Part shown: piece after piece, positions 32,868 to 46,100 of the stretch | Layout: every line of letters begins with the position of its first letter | Numbering within the stretch: the first letter of the stretch is position 1 | Source: Lutraria lutraria | Taxonomy: Eukaryota; Mollusca; Bivalvia; Venerida; Mactridae | Direction of reading: 5' to 3' | NCBI GenBank assembly: GCA_964023205.1 | Contig: OZ026851.1 | Span: 8,411,637 to 8,475,636 of the forward strand | DNA: 64,000 nucleotides | Program-made: the position numbers and the translations under genes | Notes under the pieces: generated by a model | Told to the model about the DNA's origin: nothing | What the model saw: the letters and a program-made list of their open reading frames with translations, nothing else | Databases searched by the model: none

Positions 32868-34310
32868 CTTAATTAACGTAAATTAATTAAACGGTGTACA
32901 AGTACTGCCTCGTTGTTAAATTACTTGTGGAGTCTTACAGTGATAAGTCAGACCAGCATACACCAGTATTAAATCGGAAGTGACAAGAATATGGCGAGTT
33001 ACTGCGTACAAAAAAATCTATCTCAACCCAATGTTACAAGACTAATTGAATGTTTACAATACTCTGTATACTTGACCACTTTAAAATTCATTTTCTAATT
33101 TCTTGCATTTTTAGCTTGACTTCAAACACGTATTTGACATTCTACATCTCCCTGTTTAAATATGTTTTTTTTTAAAGTAGAAAGATTGGTCAATGTATTC
33201 GGTGCAACTGTAATTCTCATGCGTTGATAGACGTTAAGTATATCTAGTCAAAAATAATTTATTTCTTAACGTTCGGTACACAGCAATGTAAATAAATGCA
33301 TTGGCAATTAACATGAATAAATAAAAAACATGTGAAAAAAAATATTTGTAACAGATAAATATCACAAAATTCTACAACTAAATATAGTATTCCTCAACAT
33401 GAAATACTCACAAAATAACGACGATTAAATGTAATTTAGTTTCAATCGCGGTAATAATTTGTGCCGAAACAGTTGTTAAGACATAATTGTAAGATAGAAA
33501 GGGGCTTCTTACCAAATCTTATAAAATCACTGGAATTTAAATTCCTGCGGATTTGGGAAGCCATCTTCACCCTACAGGCAAATCACCGTTTATGAATTAC
33601 AGATGACTTACTTAAAGAGGTCATTGTATTATTTGCTCATTAATTATATCTCGTATTGACATCCGACCAAGTCATTGTTTTTTACTAAAACACTAAAAGG
33701 ATACTTTATTTTTCTGAAAGTTCTGACGGTGAATTAGACAAAGCATTGATATACCATGACTCGTAAAATATTATATTTTTGAATACTCGTTAATTGTTTC
33801 ATTGTAAAAGAAATAGACTGGTGTCCAATCCAAATATCGTGACATGGTGATAAAACGATGCCATTAGCTTAATAGATGTCATTAGATTTAGTTTTTTTCA
33901 TCTGTGTTGTCACTGGCATCAAATATCACATTTTTAATGAACCAGTAACGATAAAGGTACATGTAATTAATTATAACCTAAGCTAAACCTGGGATATTTT
34001 ATGTTTGCGGATTTTGTTTAAACTGTCTGTCGTTAATTGACCCAGTCCATTGACAAGTGGTCCAGGACCTTGCGATAAAATCAATACTAATTTGTACATT
34101 GTCTTAATGTTTGTTTTTACCGTATCCTAGGGTAAGGTCAGTGAGGCTATTGTTTTACACCATGGCGCTTTTGTCTCCTTGCGACCCCGGGAAACATTGT
34201 GCAATTAACCGTGGTATGATAATAGTAATACTGACCCTGATCAAAAGCAAAACTATTTTTGTTGGAAAGCGTAACCACATTATATATGAACCTCCACCAT
34301 AGTGATGATG
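32868..34310. other. Upstream region of the Cys-loop receptor gene
   Basis: The missing first exon of the receptor is expected here or further right, ending in a single coding base (such as ATG-A) before a GT donor. I could not pick it out with confidence. No other gene is seen. Confidence 0.4.
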
Positions 34311-34368
34311 TTGGATAGTGTTGGTCGTGATGGTGGTGATAATGATGACGATGATGTTGGTAACAATT

Positions 34369-34680
34369 GTAGCGGTGTTGTTGATGGTAATGAGGGCTGA
34401 AAGTTTTGGTCATGATGGTGGTGGTAGGTGGTAATGGTGGCGGTGATGTTTGGTGACAAATGTAGCGGTGTTGTTGGAGGTAATGAGGGCTGAAAGTTTT
34501 GGTCATGAGTGGTGGTGGTAGGTGGTAATGGTGGCGGTGATGTTTGGTGACAAATGTAGCGGTGTTGTTGGAGGTAATGAGGGCTGAAAGTTTTGGTCGT
34601 GATGGTGGTGGTAGGTGGTAATGGTGGCGGTGATGTTTGGTCACAAATGTAGCGGTGTCGTCGAATGTGATGAGGGCTGA
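34369..34680. repeat. 93-bp GT/GAT-rich minisatellite
   Basis: Copies start at 34369, 34462, 34556 and 34649, so the period is 93-94 bp. The unit begins GTAGCGGTGTTGTTG and contains GAGGGCTGAAAGTTTTGGTC and GGTGGCGGTGATG. Flanking sequence on the left (from about 34300) is a looser GATGGTGGT repeat. The 165-codon His/Pro-rich minus-strand frame over the array arises because 93 is a multiple of three. Confidence 0.9.
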
Positions 34681-34720
34681 TAGTGTTGGTCGTGAAAGTG
34701 GTGGTGATGTGTTGACTTTA

Positions 34721-35639
34721 GTGTTATGATTGTGGTGTTGAATTTCTTCGTTAGGCCAATTTACGTTTCTACAATATGGATTTACACGAGTAGTTAACTG
34801 GTTAGCTGTTATTTATAATAAACTGGTCGGTAAAAATAAAGGCAATTGACTATATGCAAAAGACTAGTGTTCGTGTTTCTCACTCATGTTGAAAATAAGT
34901 ATGAATAACCTCTAGAGTTGTTAGTTGCCTGTGTAGAATCGGTTTGAGCTTAGGAGACATTAATTTTGTTGTGACATCAAGAGCAAAATAGTCACATACC
35001 GCCTAGCATTTGCTTCGTCAAAATCATGACCAACCCGGCCCCACAATGAACATGCATGTGCTCTGACTCAATATCAGGAGGAAAGAAAACGTAGTGTTTG
35101 ACAGTATAGCTGAATGGTATCATTTAGACTGTAACGTCAATGGGAAATAACTGTATTTCAACTGACAAACACGTGTTTATGTTTAGTTTCCCTTACGACT
35201 TACTATGTGGTTGTTACACGCCAACTAATGATAGATAATAACTGATCGGAACATTTTACAATTCCGCTATATAACATTTATACGACAACAAATTGGTGGT
35301 CCTTTTTTTATTCACCGATTTTTTTAAAAGAATTGAAGCTTTCCAAATCCATCTTGTCAATCTGAACCTGTCAACTCATCTCGTTGGGTATCTTTCCTTT
35401 CTTGTTCGATGTCATGTGTACTTGTTAGTTATAGATATTACACTTTATATAATAATGACATTCAAACCAATATTTAAAGATTTAAAAGGTCCATTACTAG
35501 AGATAATTTTCGCGCTTGAAAAGGTCAAATCTTCAATTGTAGCAATGGCCTCTCTCTCTTCTTTATTATGTTTGGTTAACTGTATTATCGGTTTATTTTT
35601 TGTTTATCTGTCGTTTAACTCCAATTCGGCAGGGAGCTA
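34721..35639. other. Non-coding interval
   Basis: No recognised gene. The plus-strand open frame at 35293-35682 is hydrophobic but has no family resemblance or splice context, and its end runs into a SINE. Confidence 0.45.
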
Positions 35640-35935
35640 TTGTCATTTGAGGGCCGCCTTAGTGAGCGGGGAGAGAAGATAAAAAAACGACCAATTGTAT
35701 CACTACACTTATATTTCTTCCTGGTTCTTTATCGTGCCCGGTGTAAAGCATCGATACACGTTTCACACGTTTCCTTTGAATTTCTTAGCAGAGTACTTGG
35801 CTTGGTAGTTGGAATGGGTTCCCTGACGAAGAGAAAACTCGGAAGGCTGGGCCGAGCTTCGAATTGACCTTTCGTTCAGTAGTCCAACTTATAATCAATA
35901 TACCACCAATCATCCGTAAAGTAATTCGGACTCTT
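35640..35935 (-). repeat. SINE copy, nearly full length
   Basis: GGTTCTTTATCGTGCCCGGT, GTAAAGCATCGATACACG and CAGAGTACTTGGCTTGGTAG match the family in order. The right end carries CCACCAATCATCC, the inverse of the head start seen in the 48770-48950 copy. This gives the minus orientation. Confidence 0.65.
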
Positions 35936-38900
35936 GGTATGGATACAGATGGGTGAGTTCGAGATCCATGTTTCATTCATGGTATTTTGACGTAATAGGT
36001 TGCATTTAAGGTCAGTCGTGACCAACCCCTTCTCATGTGACCGTTGGCAAAGAGGGAAACATATCAGAACATGTTGGTAACGCAGAAGCACTGGTTCAAC
36101 TAACTGTTCATGGTAATTGAACAGAACTGTTGTTAGTAAATGGAGTTAACCTACGACCTGATGGCCGAACGATTGGACGACAAGACAGACGGACGCACGG
36201 ACAGACTTCCGTTTCATGTGCAAACAAAACAACAAAAGAAATATGTACTCCTAATTTCTTTAATATAAAATCATTGTGACACAATTTAATGGCAACACTT
36301 CGTACTTCTTATCTTGTCCTGTTCATTACAGAAACAAAACAAGTTTATAGATATATATAAATAATTTGAAACATATACATTCATATCTCTGCTGATCATG
36401 TACATTAAGATATTGATTCAGATATGGACGATGAGATGCGTGCTACAGTACATTGCTATGTGTACAAAGTAAAATAAACAAACAGGTGTGCGATTTGGTA
36501 AACAGCGGAATCTCTCTGATCTAGAAATTCCATCCATCAGGATAAAGTTACATGTTCAGCATTGGCTGTTTCGTCATTCAGTACACTTAGTAAATCTTGT
36601 TGTATATTTTGTCTAAAAATAAAAACTTTTCTAACCTGGAAGTTTTTTTCCTAGTCAGGTCCATTCCGAATTGTATGGTTCCCAATGAATAGGAATTGCG
36701 CATATTTAAAGACCACTTGTTCAAACCGATGTGTTTCAGATTTAGTACAGAGTGGAACTATTGCGGCATTCCTTGCCGTTTGTTAAAGCAATAAAACTTG
36801 ATTTATAGACATTGTGGGAGTTAGTAATAGAGATTTTAACACCACCTTTTCTACTCTGATATAGGGCCTCACTTTGTAACAAGTTGAAATACAGAAATCC
36901 TTCCCAAAATAAGATGTTTTTGTATTGACGTGGACTAGATATTTATGCAGTAGCTTAGTAGTGGTTCTTTACTGTTTACGCACACCTGTGAACCCAGTGG
37001 TTTATTTTACTATGTACACAAATATATTATTAAAGCGTATAGACAGGTTTTAACATAAAAATAATTTTAAAAATGTTTTTCTTTACACCTGTTTTCAACA
37101 TTTTTTTGTTAGTTTTCAACAATATTTTTCAGTTTCTTTACTGGCGGACAGTTAACCAATTCGTCAAAGAGAACATGGCTCATAGCCTAATGAAATAATT
37201 TGACAGGCGGATTCAGTATAATCTCACAAAATATTTTATTACTTGTAGAATGGAACAAAATTATCAATCTTGTCTAATTTAACAGACAAAATAATTATAA
37301 TAGAAATTTTCAATTCTATATCGAAAAAGTGAATTTAAAAAAAAACTTTGAAGAAAAGTAATCAATTCCTAACATAAAATATAAAGGTGAAAATATTATC
37401 TTTTTGTTGTATGAAAACATAAATGAAAAAGTACATAACAGTCTAATAGCAAACCTTTAGTCAACACACATGCTTACCGTTTAGATTTATATAACACTAC
37501 AGTCTTATTGACGCGAATGATGGCTAAACTTAATTAAAACAAATAAACGAATAAACAAGTAATAAAAAACAGGAATTAAATAATAACTGATTAAATCAAA
37601 ATTGGCAAAATAGAAGTAATGCTTTGATGTCAATAATCTAAAAAAAGTCTACCAAAAAAATGTTAAAAAACTATCTAACGAAAATTGATTAAGATTTCAA
37701 CAAACTTAAAGGAAAAACGTCTCACAAAGAGCAGTAATTCCGTATTTTATTTTTACGTAAACAAGAAATTGATAATATATACAGTTGAAAACATATATTG
37801 CTTAATACATTTGTCTTCATATTGACAAACCTGGGCGTTTTTATAATAAGCACTACCAAGTGCTTGCGGCGACATAGCATTTTCTCAATATTTCTAAATT
37901 TCCTTATTGTGATAAATCAAAACATAAAAAAATAAATATCTAAGAATGCTCTAAATAAATCATAATTGTGTACATGGTTTCAAAACGTGTAGCAATCGAG
38001 TGGACCACGTGGCCTATTTACGTCACCCCGAACGATGGGATGAAATAGCAGAGCCAATGGGTAACGAGAAATTTAGTCATTATTCAAAAACAATTAAATC
38101 AGATATGTTTTATGACAACACTGTTTAACACAAAATTATTTCTTTAGGGTAAAATCAACATGTCAATTGTTTGTGTTCAATCGGTATGGTATGAATTTTT
38201 TTTATAAATAACTGATATCATTAAACTTGTATACAAACTTGTTATTGCCCAAAAACAGACATGCCATAGTGAAAGACGTTAAAATGATCTAGTTACATCA
38301 TATTTAACATTTAAAGCCGAATCAAGTATAAAACATGTACATTGTATATTTATTTATTCTTGCACACATAAATATAACACTCAAACAAGCAAACAAACAA
38401 ACAAACCAATATAAGGAATCTCAAATTCAGCCATACGCCGAGTAACATAGCGCAACTCAACGGAATCAAATCACGCAATCTTTAGAATGGAAAAAACGCA
38501 TGCTCATTTTAAATAAAGTGTAACCAATCACGAAGGTGAAAAAAGACACGTGACCTGTATCAGACTATGGATTTAGATCACGACTTTATTCGTTGTAAGA
38601 AAAGAGTTATTTGAAAGAAAATTGTAATCGTATAAAAAGTGGCATACATGGTTTGGATAAAAAGATCACATTATTAATTGTTAAAATATTCACATTCATG
38701 CAAGTCTTACAAATGTCTGTTTTACTAGAAATATAGAAATTTATATGTATACGATGGCCATCCGTATGTTACAAATTGTAATATAATAAACAATGATAGT
38801 CATGTTTTTTCTACTCCGTAAATAATTTAATGTTTTTCTTTACTAAAATTTAAGGTCGCATACTTTTCTTATCTTTCTTTAAAAGTGTATTCAAAAGTTT

Positions 38901-40190
38901 ATTAGAACTCAATTTCCTTCTTATTGTCATAAAGAGAAATAATTTTTTTTTAAACCAAATGCCTATTGTTGTAATTGAGTTTGTTATTAGTTTCATGCAC
39001 ATATGACTTTAATTGTTTCGAAGTTTGACTCTCTTTGAAATGGTGATGTTTGTTTGTTTGTTTTCGTTTGGTCCACTGCTCTGAAGTCATTGCATTCCAT
39101 GTTTAGCTATATGTTGTTTAGTTCATTATTTCTCGTGTATTCAAAGATTAAAAACGTAAAACTGGAAACATTTTCTTTCAATTTTAATGCTTTTTCAACA
39201 GTATAACGGTAATATAGAAACTGTCAAATTCTCCACAAGAATCCCTTGGAACAGCCATGGAGAACAAAATACCTTAGGTGCAATATCTTTAACTACATCA
39301 CCACAATGAGCAAGCGCCACACACAGAGTTTGGCGACCACAAACCCGAGGTCCACAAGTTTAGTACCCGTACAGAGCCCAGGATATCTTGTTTGGTAAAC
39401 TGCCCACTGGTTTTAAACAAATATAAGGTAAAAAATAGGCATAAACCAGATTATCAACACCTGAGTCACTAGGATCAGTTGGGAGCACAAGTGGCTTGAA
39501 ATGCAACGTGTCAAGCCAAGATGGATGGTCGTGTTCATACTGATAAGTATATTATTTTATAACTTTTTTTGTAGTTGCTGGAAGAGTTCAATTGCTGATA
39601 TTTATCAGGGCTCTACATTAAAGGTTTTCTGATAGGTTTCGGCAACCAAGTTTGAGGTCAGAACAAGTTAAATATACATCCATGTTGTCTGAACCGGCAA
39701 GTGAAAATATTTCAAAAGGCAGAATAAATTGCAAATTTGGAAAAAGCCACATTAGTTTTTTTACAATGGAACAGTATTTTATGCTCTTAAACAATAATCT
39801 TATTCCAGAAAGCATTTCTTTTAGTGTTCTATCGGTTAGTTAAATAGTTTGGGCAAGTTCATTTTTGAAAAGGGCAAGTTGATAGTTTAGTTTCTTGCCT
39901 AACAGGACAAGTACAGGTTAATGTACGAGAGTCTTGTCTATATGTTTGTACAAGTGTGTTAACACGCGGATATATAAAAATGTAGAAAAAAGTTTATGGA
40001 CTAATCATCATGATTTTATTTTCAGAAAACATGCAGGAATTCAATTCATACATAAACATTTCAATGTGTTTGTTTAAAGATTGTTACTGCAATAATTATG
40101 TATTAGTGTTTTACGATATATTTGTTCATTTCCAGGTGTCACGTCGTACTGTGTTGGCCTTTTTGTGTTGTCCTTTTGAGTAGTCCCTTT
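35936..40190. other. Long non-coding AT-rich interval
   Basis: About 4.2 kb without a frame, splice motif or family signature I can support. It could contain long 3' untranslated sequence of the receptor gene that ends at 43110, but nothing in the sequence shows this. Confidence 0.5.
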
Positions 40191-40194
40191 GTAA

Positions 40195-40460
40195 TGTATC
40201 GTTATGCATCGTATCATATTGTATCTTAATGTATCATATTGTATCTTAATATATCATATTGTATCTTAATGTATCATATTGTATCTTAATGTATCATATT
40301 GTATCTTAATGTATCATATTGTATCGTATCATATTGTATCGTATCATATTGTATCTTTTTGTATCTTATTTTACTTGATTGTATCTTATTTTACTTGATT
40401 GTATCGTATTTTATTTGATTGTATCGTATTTTATTTGATTGTATCGTATAGTATCTGTAT
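40195..40460. repeat. 20-bp satellite-like array (TGTATCATATTGTATCTTAA)
   Basis: Near-perfect tandem copies of the 20-bp unit decay rightwards into shorter related units (TTGTATCTTATTTTACTTGA, TTGTATCGTATTTTATTTGA). Every unit keeps GTATC about every ten bases. Confidence 0.95.
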
Positions 40461-43109
40461 GGTCATGTTGATTCCAAATTCTGTTCATAAAAATATATTA
40501 CATGAAAAAGGTCATTTAAAATACGTTTCGTAAAATCTTTGATACATATAAATATATACTTTCACACAGTTGGTAAACTAACCAATGAATATAAAGCAGG
40601 TTTTCAAGCCATAGAAATATATAGTTTACTTAAATAAAATTTAACTTTGGCACTATTTAGAATACCCAATAAAAATGATTTGTTTCTGCGTCCTCAAAAA
40701 TCATCATCGAAAATAATTGATTTATTGTTAAAATGATGGCATTGCTAAGCAACAAATGGTTAAAATCGTGAGTAGTCTATTTTGAAAAGATGAATGTTGA
40801 TAATGATAATGTTCAAGTAAAGTGAGATCTTAAAGTTTACATTCTAAAATGCTCGGTCTTTTATTAATAAAACCTTCAATTAGCTTAATCTAGGCAACAA
40901 TGAAAATAGGCCAAATTTTTCAGTTTAGAAAAATATGTTGCTATAGTAACCTAACGTTCCATTTTTTAGAGCTAATGAAACTTTCAAACATAACATTCAC
41001 ACACTATAAAATCATTTTGCTGAATTAGTCTCAATACCAAACATTTCCTAAAAAAACGCCCTCTCATAAGGAATGCCCCCCCCCCCCCCCCCCCTTTCTT
41101 GAAAGTAGGTAAATCAAAACTCTTTATTAATGGTTTGTAATAATTCAATGTATATGTTTATCCAAGGTGAATAGCAATTGATCAAACATATACTCTATTT
41201 TTTTTAAATCATAGGGCGTTTATTGTGGGGGGATATCGATGATTTTAGTATCCAGTGGAACTAATTTTGAAAACAGATCAATATCACATAGTTAGAAAAT
41301 CTTTACAAAAGCCATAAGTAAGAACTTTTGATAAACATAACCATGTCTACATTTTAGTTTCATTAGTAACTAGGTATGAGTTTGAAATCTTGAAAATAAG
41401 TAATAATAAAATAAGAAATTAGTCGTAAGACAAACATGTTCAGGATCCAGAGATGAGCAATGCAATAAGGGGACCACTGCCATGTGACAGAAAAGTTAGA
41501 AATATCAGTCATTACTGAGAGAGGAATTAAATTTTACACACATATAACAACATTCACATTGTTTGATGAAAGTAAAAATAGTTCAATAATAAAATAGCGA
41601 AATGAATAATACTATAAAAGACATATATTTACGGTTCAATTTTTATGCCGTTAAATATCGTTCAAAAACAACGGAACATAGCAGAAGAGGTAAAGGCAGT
41701 GAATGCTCTGTAATTTTGAACGTGGCCCACGCTGATTAATAGAGAACTCCTACAGAGGTACTTTCTTATCATTTTCCTAGGACAAAAAAAATCACAAATG
41801 TAAGAATTTATTTTCTGTTAATACCCATATTTATTACACAGCTAGACTTAGCAGCTATGTTTATCTACTTTATGGCACTTAATCGAGGCAATGCTGAATT
41901 TACAGTCATACCTGTGTACAAAGCTCACCCAAATGAAGAGAGAGTAAATTGCCATGTCGTATGTGTGCACAGTTGACTTGTATTCAAAGTTATTTGTTTT
42001 GTCATATAGGCTAAGAAAGGTGTACTAAGGAATGGACTCAGATCACGTGGTGGCCGTTTATTCAGGGAGGTATTGGTCTTATATACTAACAAAGGTGTAC
42101 AATGGAGTTGCCTCAGTTTACTAGGAGACCTTAATTTCCTAGGTCGCCATAAATGCATGTTTCACAGCATGCATGATAGGTTCTATCAAGTATACATTAG
42201 TTGTCATAAATTGAATAATCAAAATATCTATGCATCTGACTCCTTAATTTGTAAGTAACAGCACAGTTTTTCATCTTGTTATATATGGTTTTATAATACA
42301 TGTACTTGCACACATGGACCTCAAATAAAAGTGTCATGGCTGATACCCGATGAAATATACTACTAGTACATGTAGTATACAAGTTTTAGTAATATCTATA
42401 GAAATAATTAAGTACTATCCACTTAGCGATAACACTTTATCCCAAGTGATATAATAAAGAATCTAATAGCAAGAATGAGAAATCTGGATTAAACGATATA
42501 CAAATATCCTCCCAGCAGTATATAGTCTGGTCTCACAGATTAACGAAAATGTTGTTCCTAGTTTAATGAAATTCCTGCGAACTTCAGGCATAAAAAGACC
42601 CCTTTTCACAAAAAAATCTAATATGCTTGCTTTGCAAGCTTTATCATTTTCACTGCCCCTAACCTCCTGAATTCTTTGTATAATTCAACAGTTAATAACT
42701 TGTTGTATGAAATAGTAATGTTTTAATACCATCAAATTGTTTTAACACATATAAATACACATATAGATACATTCAGATTCAACTCTTCGCTAAGGGTGAC
42801 ACGTACTACGAAAATTCCTGGATTACAAATCCACCAGCATTTTCCAAATCCTGAACAAACGCCAAAAAGCACACTGTTGCCGGTAACCTGGCAACCATAT
42901 ACATTTGTACCTTCCATATGTCATCAAACCAATCACCAACAACACAAGCCACTTCCATTTCTCAGGACTGCTTTTGCAGTTCAACACATTCACTTGACAT
43001 AAGCACACGCCTTTAATATCCTCAAAATATTCAAAAAGAAGGAACAGTTGCAGAGACCAACTCCTATATACGAAGAAATGCTAAAATGTTTCCTAAATCT
43101 GTCTGAAAA
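40461..43109. other. Non-coding interval downstream of the GPR158-like gene
   Basis: Contains a run of about 21 C near 41078-41098. No exon is recognised. On the minus strand it is expected to include the 3' untranslated region of the receptor gene; ATTAAA on that strand (43012-43017) lies about 95 bases past the stop codon and may serve as a polyadenylation signal. Confidence 0.4.
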
Positions 43110-46100
43110 TCATTTGTGAGGGTGGTGCATTTTAAATGAAACACTACACGTAGGTTTGCTTTCATTTAGTTCTTCGCATTTCGTTACACTCATTTCAATC
43201 GGCATTGGTAAACCTTCAGCGGAGTTTGTACTTTCTTCCGGTGTCCTTGACATTTCATGTTCATGCTCATGGTCGCTATGGTGATGCCGATGCTTATGAT
43301 GGAATGCTTGAAGAGAAAATCGTCTATGTGTTTGTTTTCTTCCGCCTCGTCTTTTCGAGATGTGGGGATTATCTTTTCTCATATTGCGAGTTTTGTACAC
43401 CTGTAATTGTGTATACAGTCGCTTCAATTCCGCCTGAAAACGGGAAAATTTTAAATGTCATCAGGTATATCGATTTCAAAATGAGAAATAAATCAGATTT
43501 AAATGTCTTGTAGGAGTAATGAGTGGCGACAATTATTTTTCTATTCATGTTTTATAAGGTAAAAAGTTAAAGATATTTTTACATTCATATATTCATGACA
43601 GAAATATATGACGTCAATTGCACAATTTATTACTTCATTTTCTGAAAATGAATTTACATGATGTCATTTATATAACTAAAGAGATTTGTGACGTCATTTC
43701 GTATGAGGAATGACGTCATTTTGTAAATGATCTGACGTCATTTTACTATACCCTTATGTCTTCTGGATCCATATCAGCTAAACTGACATCACCAACATCT
43801 ACATCTCCGTTAGAAGAGATGCCTACATTTAGCTTCATCACTTCCGGTGCCATATTATCGGGGACATCAGAAGAAGAATACGCCCTATTTCTTATCTGAC
43901 GTTCATCCGGGGGTCTGTGTGCATACCATAACTAAATAGAAGCATCTTCACAATTGGAATAATAATATTTCTGAACAACATCAAATTTGACAATCTCTAC
44001 ACAGAGTTGCCGTTCGCTATTGCTCGCTTACATATAGGCCTATATGTGAGGGATTATGAACGACAACTCTGGTTAGAGCCTGCAAACATGATTTAGTGCT
44101 GGTCTCACTTCCTTGTCTAAGCAGTGAAAGGATTTTTAAAATGTTTGTCTTTCTTATCTTATTAGAATGTAAACAATCGCTCCTTGTATCTTTCTTATTA
44201 ACAAAAAACACCCGAATAGTCACTCAAACCTATACCAAGATTTACAATTTGTTTCAGCGAAACATCACTTTGAATTTCAAGTTACAAATGTATTTCATTT
44301 CATATTGAGAGTCTACAATAATCGCCAAAAAAGGACATCCACAATACAGTCAAAACAAAATTAACAGATTAAGAGGTACATGCGTATGCAGTATATCAGT
44401 TGTGTGGTTGATTTATTTCGGTTTCTTTTATATTTAATAAGGTAAATGGATCATAAGAAAAGTAAGTGAACTAAGAAAATTTAGTGTATTTACATAGTTT
44501 GAACTGTGATAAAAATTAATGTACTGATTTTAAAAAAAAAGAACTATGAAATGCACTTATTCTACATAGTTTAAACTAACACAAGGTAACTTACCTTAGG
44601 ACCAAACACTAACACTAGAGTTACACTGACTGTCAACTGACATCGTAGAAAATACATAAAAAATATGTAATCTGGATGTATACTTAACCAATATATATGC
44701 CTGAAATACATGAACAATGTTGAAATATACGTAGATATATATTTAACCAATAATTATTATATGCTTGAAATACATGGGGAAAATTATGTAATATATACCA
44801 TAAATAAAATATTTCAGAAATGATTTTGTAAACTGCACATGACTTCGGATAACGTAGGTTTTCGGATAATGTAGGTTTTCGGATAATACTGGTCCCACTG
44901 TAACACGTTTTATTTATCTTTTATAACGGTTTTCAGTGACTTGTTCACCAAAAGATTCAGTATGGGCTGCAAATCCATTTGTTATTAAGATATTTCAACA
45001 ACGAAGGAGATAAAGCGTGTAATAAGGATCATTAAGCAGAGAAAATCTAGCAAAGCTGTTTGTTACATCCTTTCTGTAACATCATGAATATTTCCGCTAC
45101 AAAGCTTCCTTTCAGTTATGATTTTATTATCATAAATCTACATTTATGTTCTTCGTGTGTTATCATAAATGCTATATATCTTTGTCCTTTGTGATGTGAC
45201 AGACTCATGGCTGACTAAATAACATAAAGAGTCTCAAACATCTAAAAGAGTTGCATTGTACCACAAAAATAAAATAAACAAAAATTACCTTAAAACATAA
45301 AACGTTGTAGATATGAAACATTCAAAACAAATAGTTGCCGAGACGTAGGTGCCCTCTCTGTACTCGCAAGGGGCAGCCCGGACTCTGTAGCATAAGTACA
45401 TACCAAATATCAGATACAAGATCTCCGCTGAAAGAAACAAGATCGTAATCATAGTTATACTTTAAAGTTAGAAGTAAGTTGTTTATTTATTTCCTGTGGA
45501 ATCATTAATTTTCGTTGGGGATTTAATTTCGTGGATTTCGTGGGTCGGCTCATCCACGAAATCAAATCCCCACGAATTTATGTGAATAGATAAGGCATTT
45601 CTTTTCAAAAATCAAAATCAACGAATTTAAGTCCCAATGAAATAGCCAGTTTAGTACAAACCACGAAAATTGAGCCCAACGAAAATAAATGAAACTACAG
45701 TATTAGGGTTTAACGCCCTTTTTCAACAATTTTCAGTTGTATACGACGGCCGATTCACTAAACAAGTTCTCCTAGATGGTATTCGAACTAGTACTAACTT
45801 AATTACCTTTCCACAAGGAACCGGTAACGCCTGCACATGTGGAGAAAAATTGACAGTGCGGTAAAAGTTTCATGGAATGATATGACCAGCCACGACCAGG
45901 AATCGTTACACTCAAAGTACTACATTCAAAGTGATCCATGATGGATGTTTCTTGGATATACTAGTATTGATGGTCCTTGCAATTTGGTGGAGCGTTTAAG
46001 GTTTTATAACCTGGCATGCCTTTTCACTTTTCTATTTTAATTAAAATGGTCGTTTAATGGGCTTGCTCAGTATATCCCCCCCCCCCCCCTTCTCCACCAA

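Noticed and set aside
34147..34644. 165-codon His/Pro-rich minus-strand frame
   Set aside because: It coincides with the 93-bp minisatellite, whose period keeps the frame open; no domain or splice context.
35293..35682. Hydrophobic plus-strand frame of 129 codons
   Set aside because: No recognised motif; its end is SINE sequence; no splice context.
43205..43513. Plus-strand frame opposite the receptor's last exon
   Set aside because: Shadow of the conserved minus-strand coding exon.
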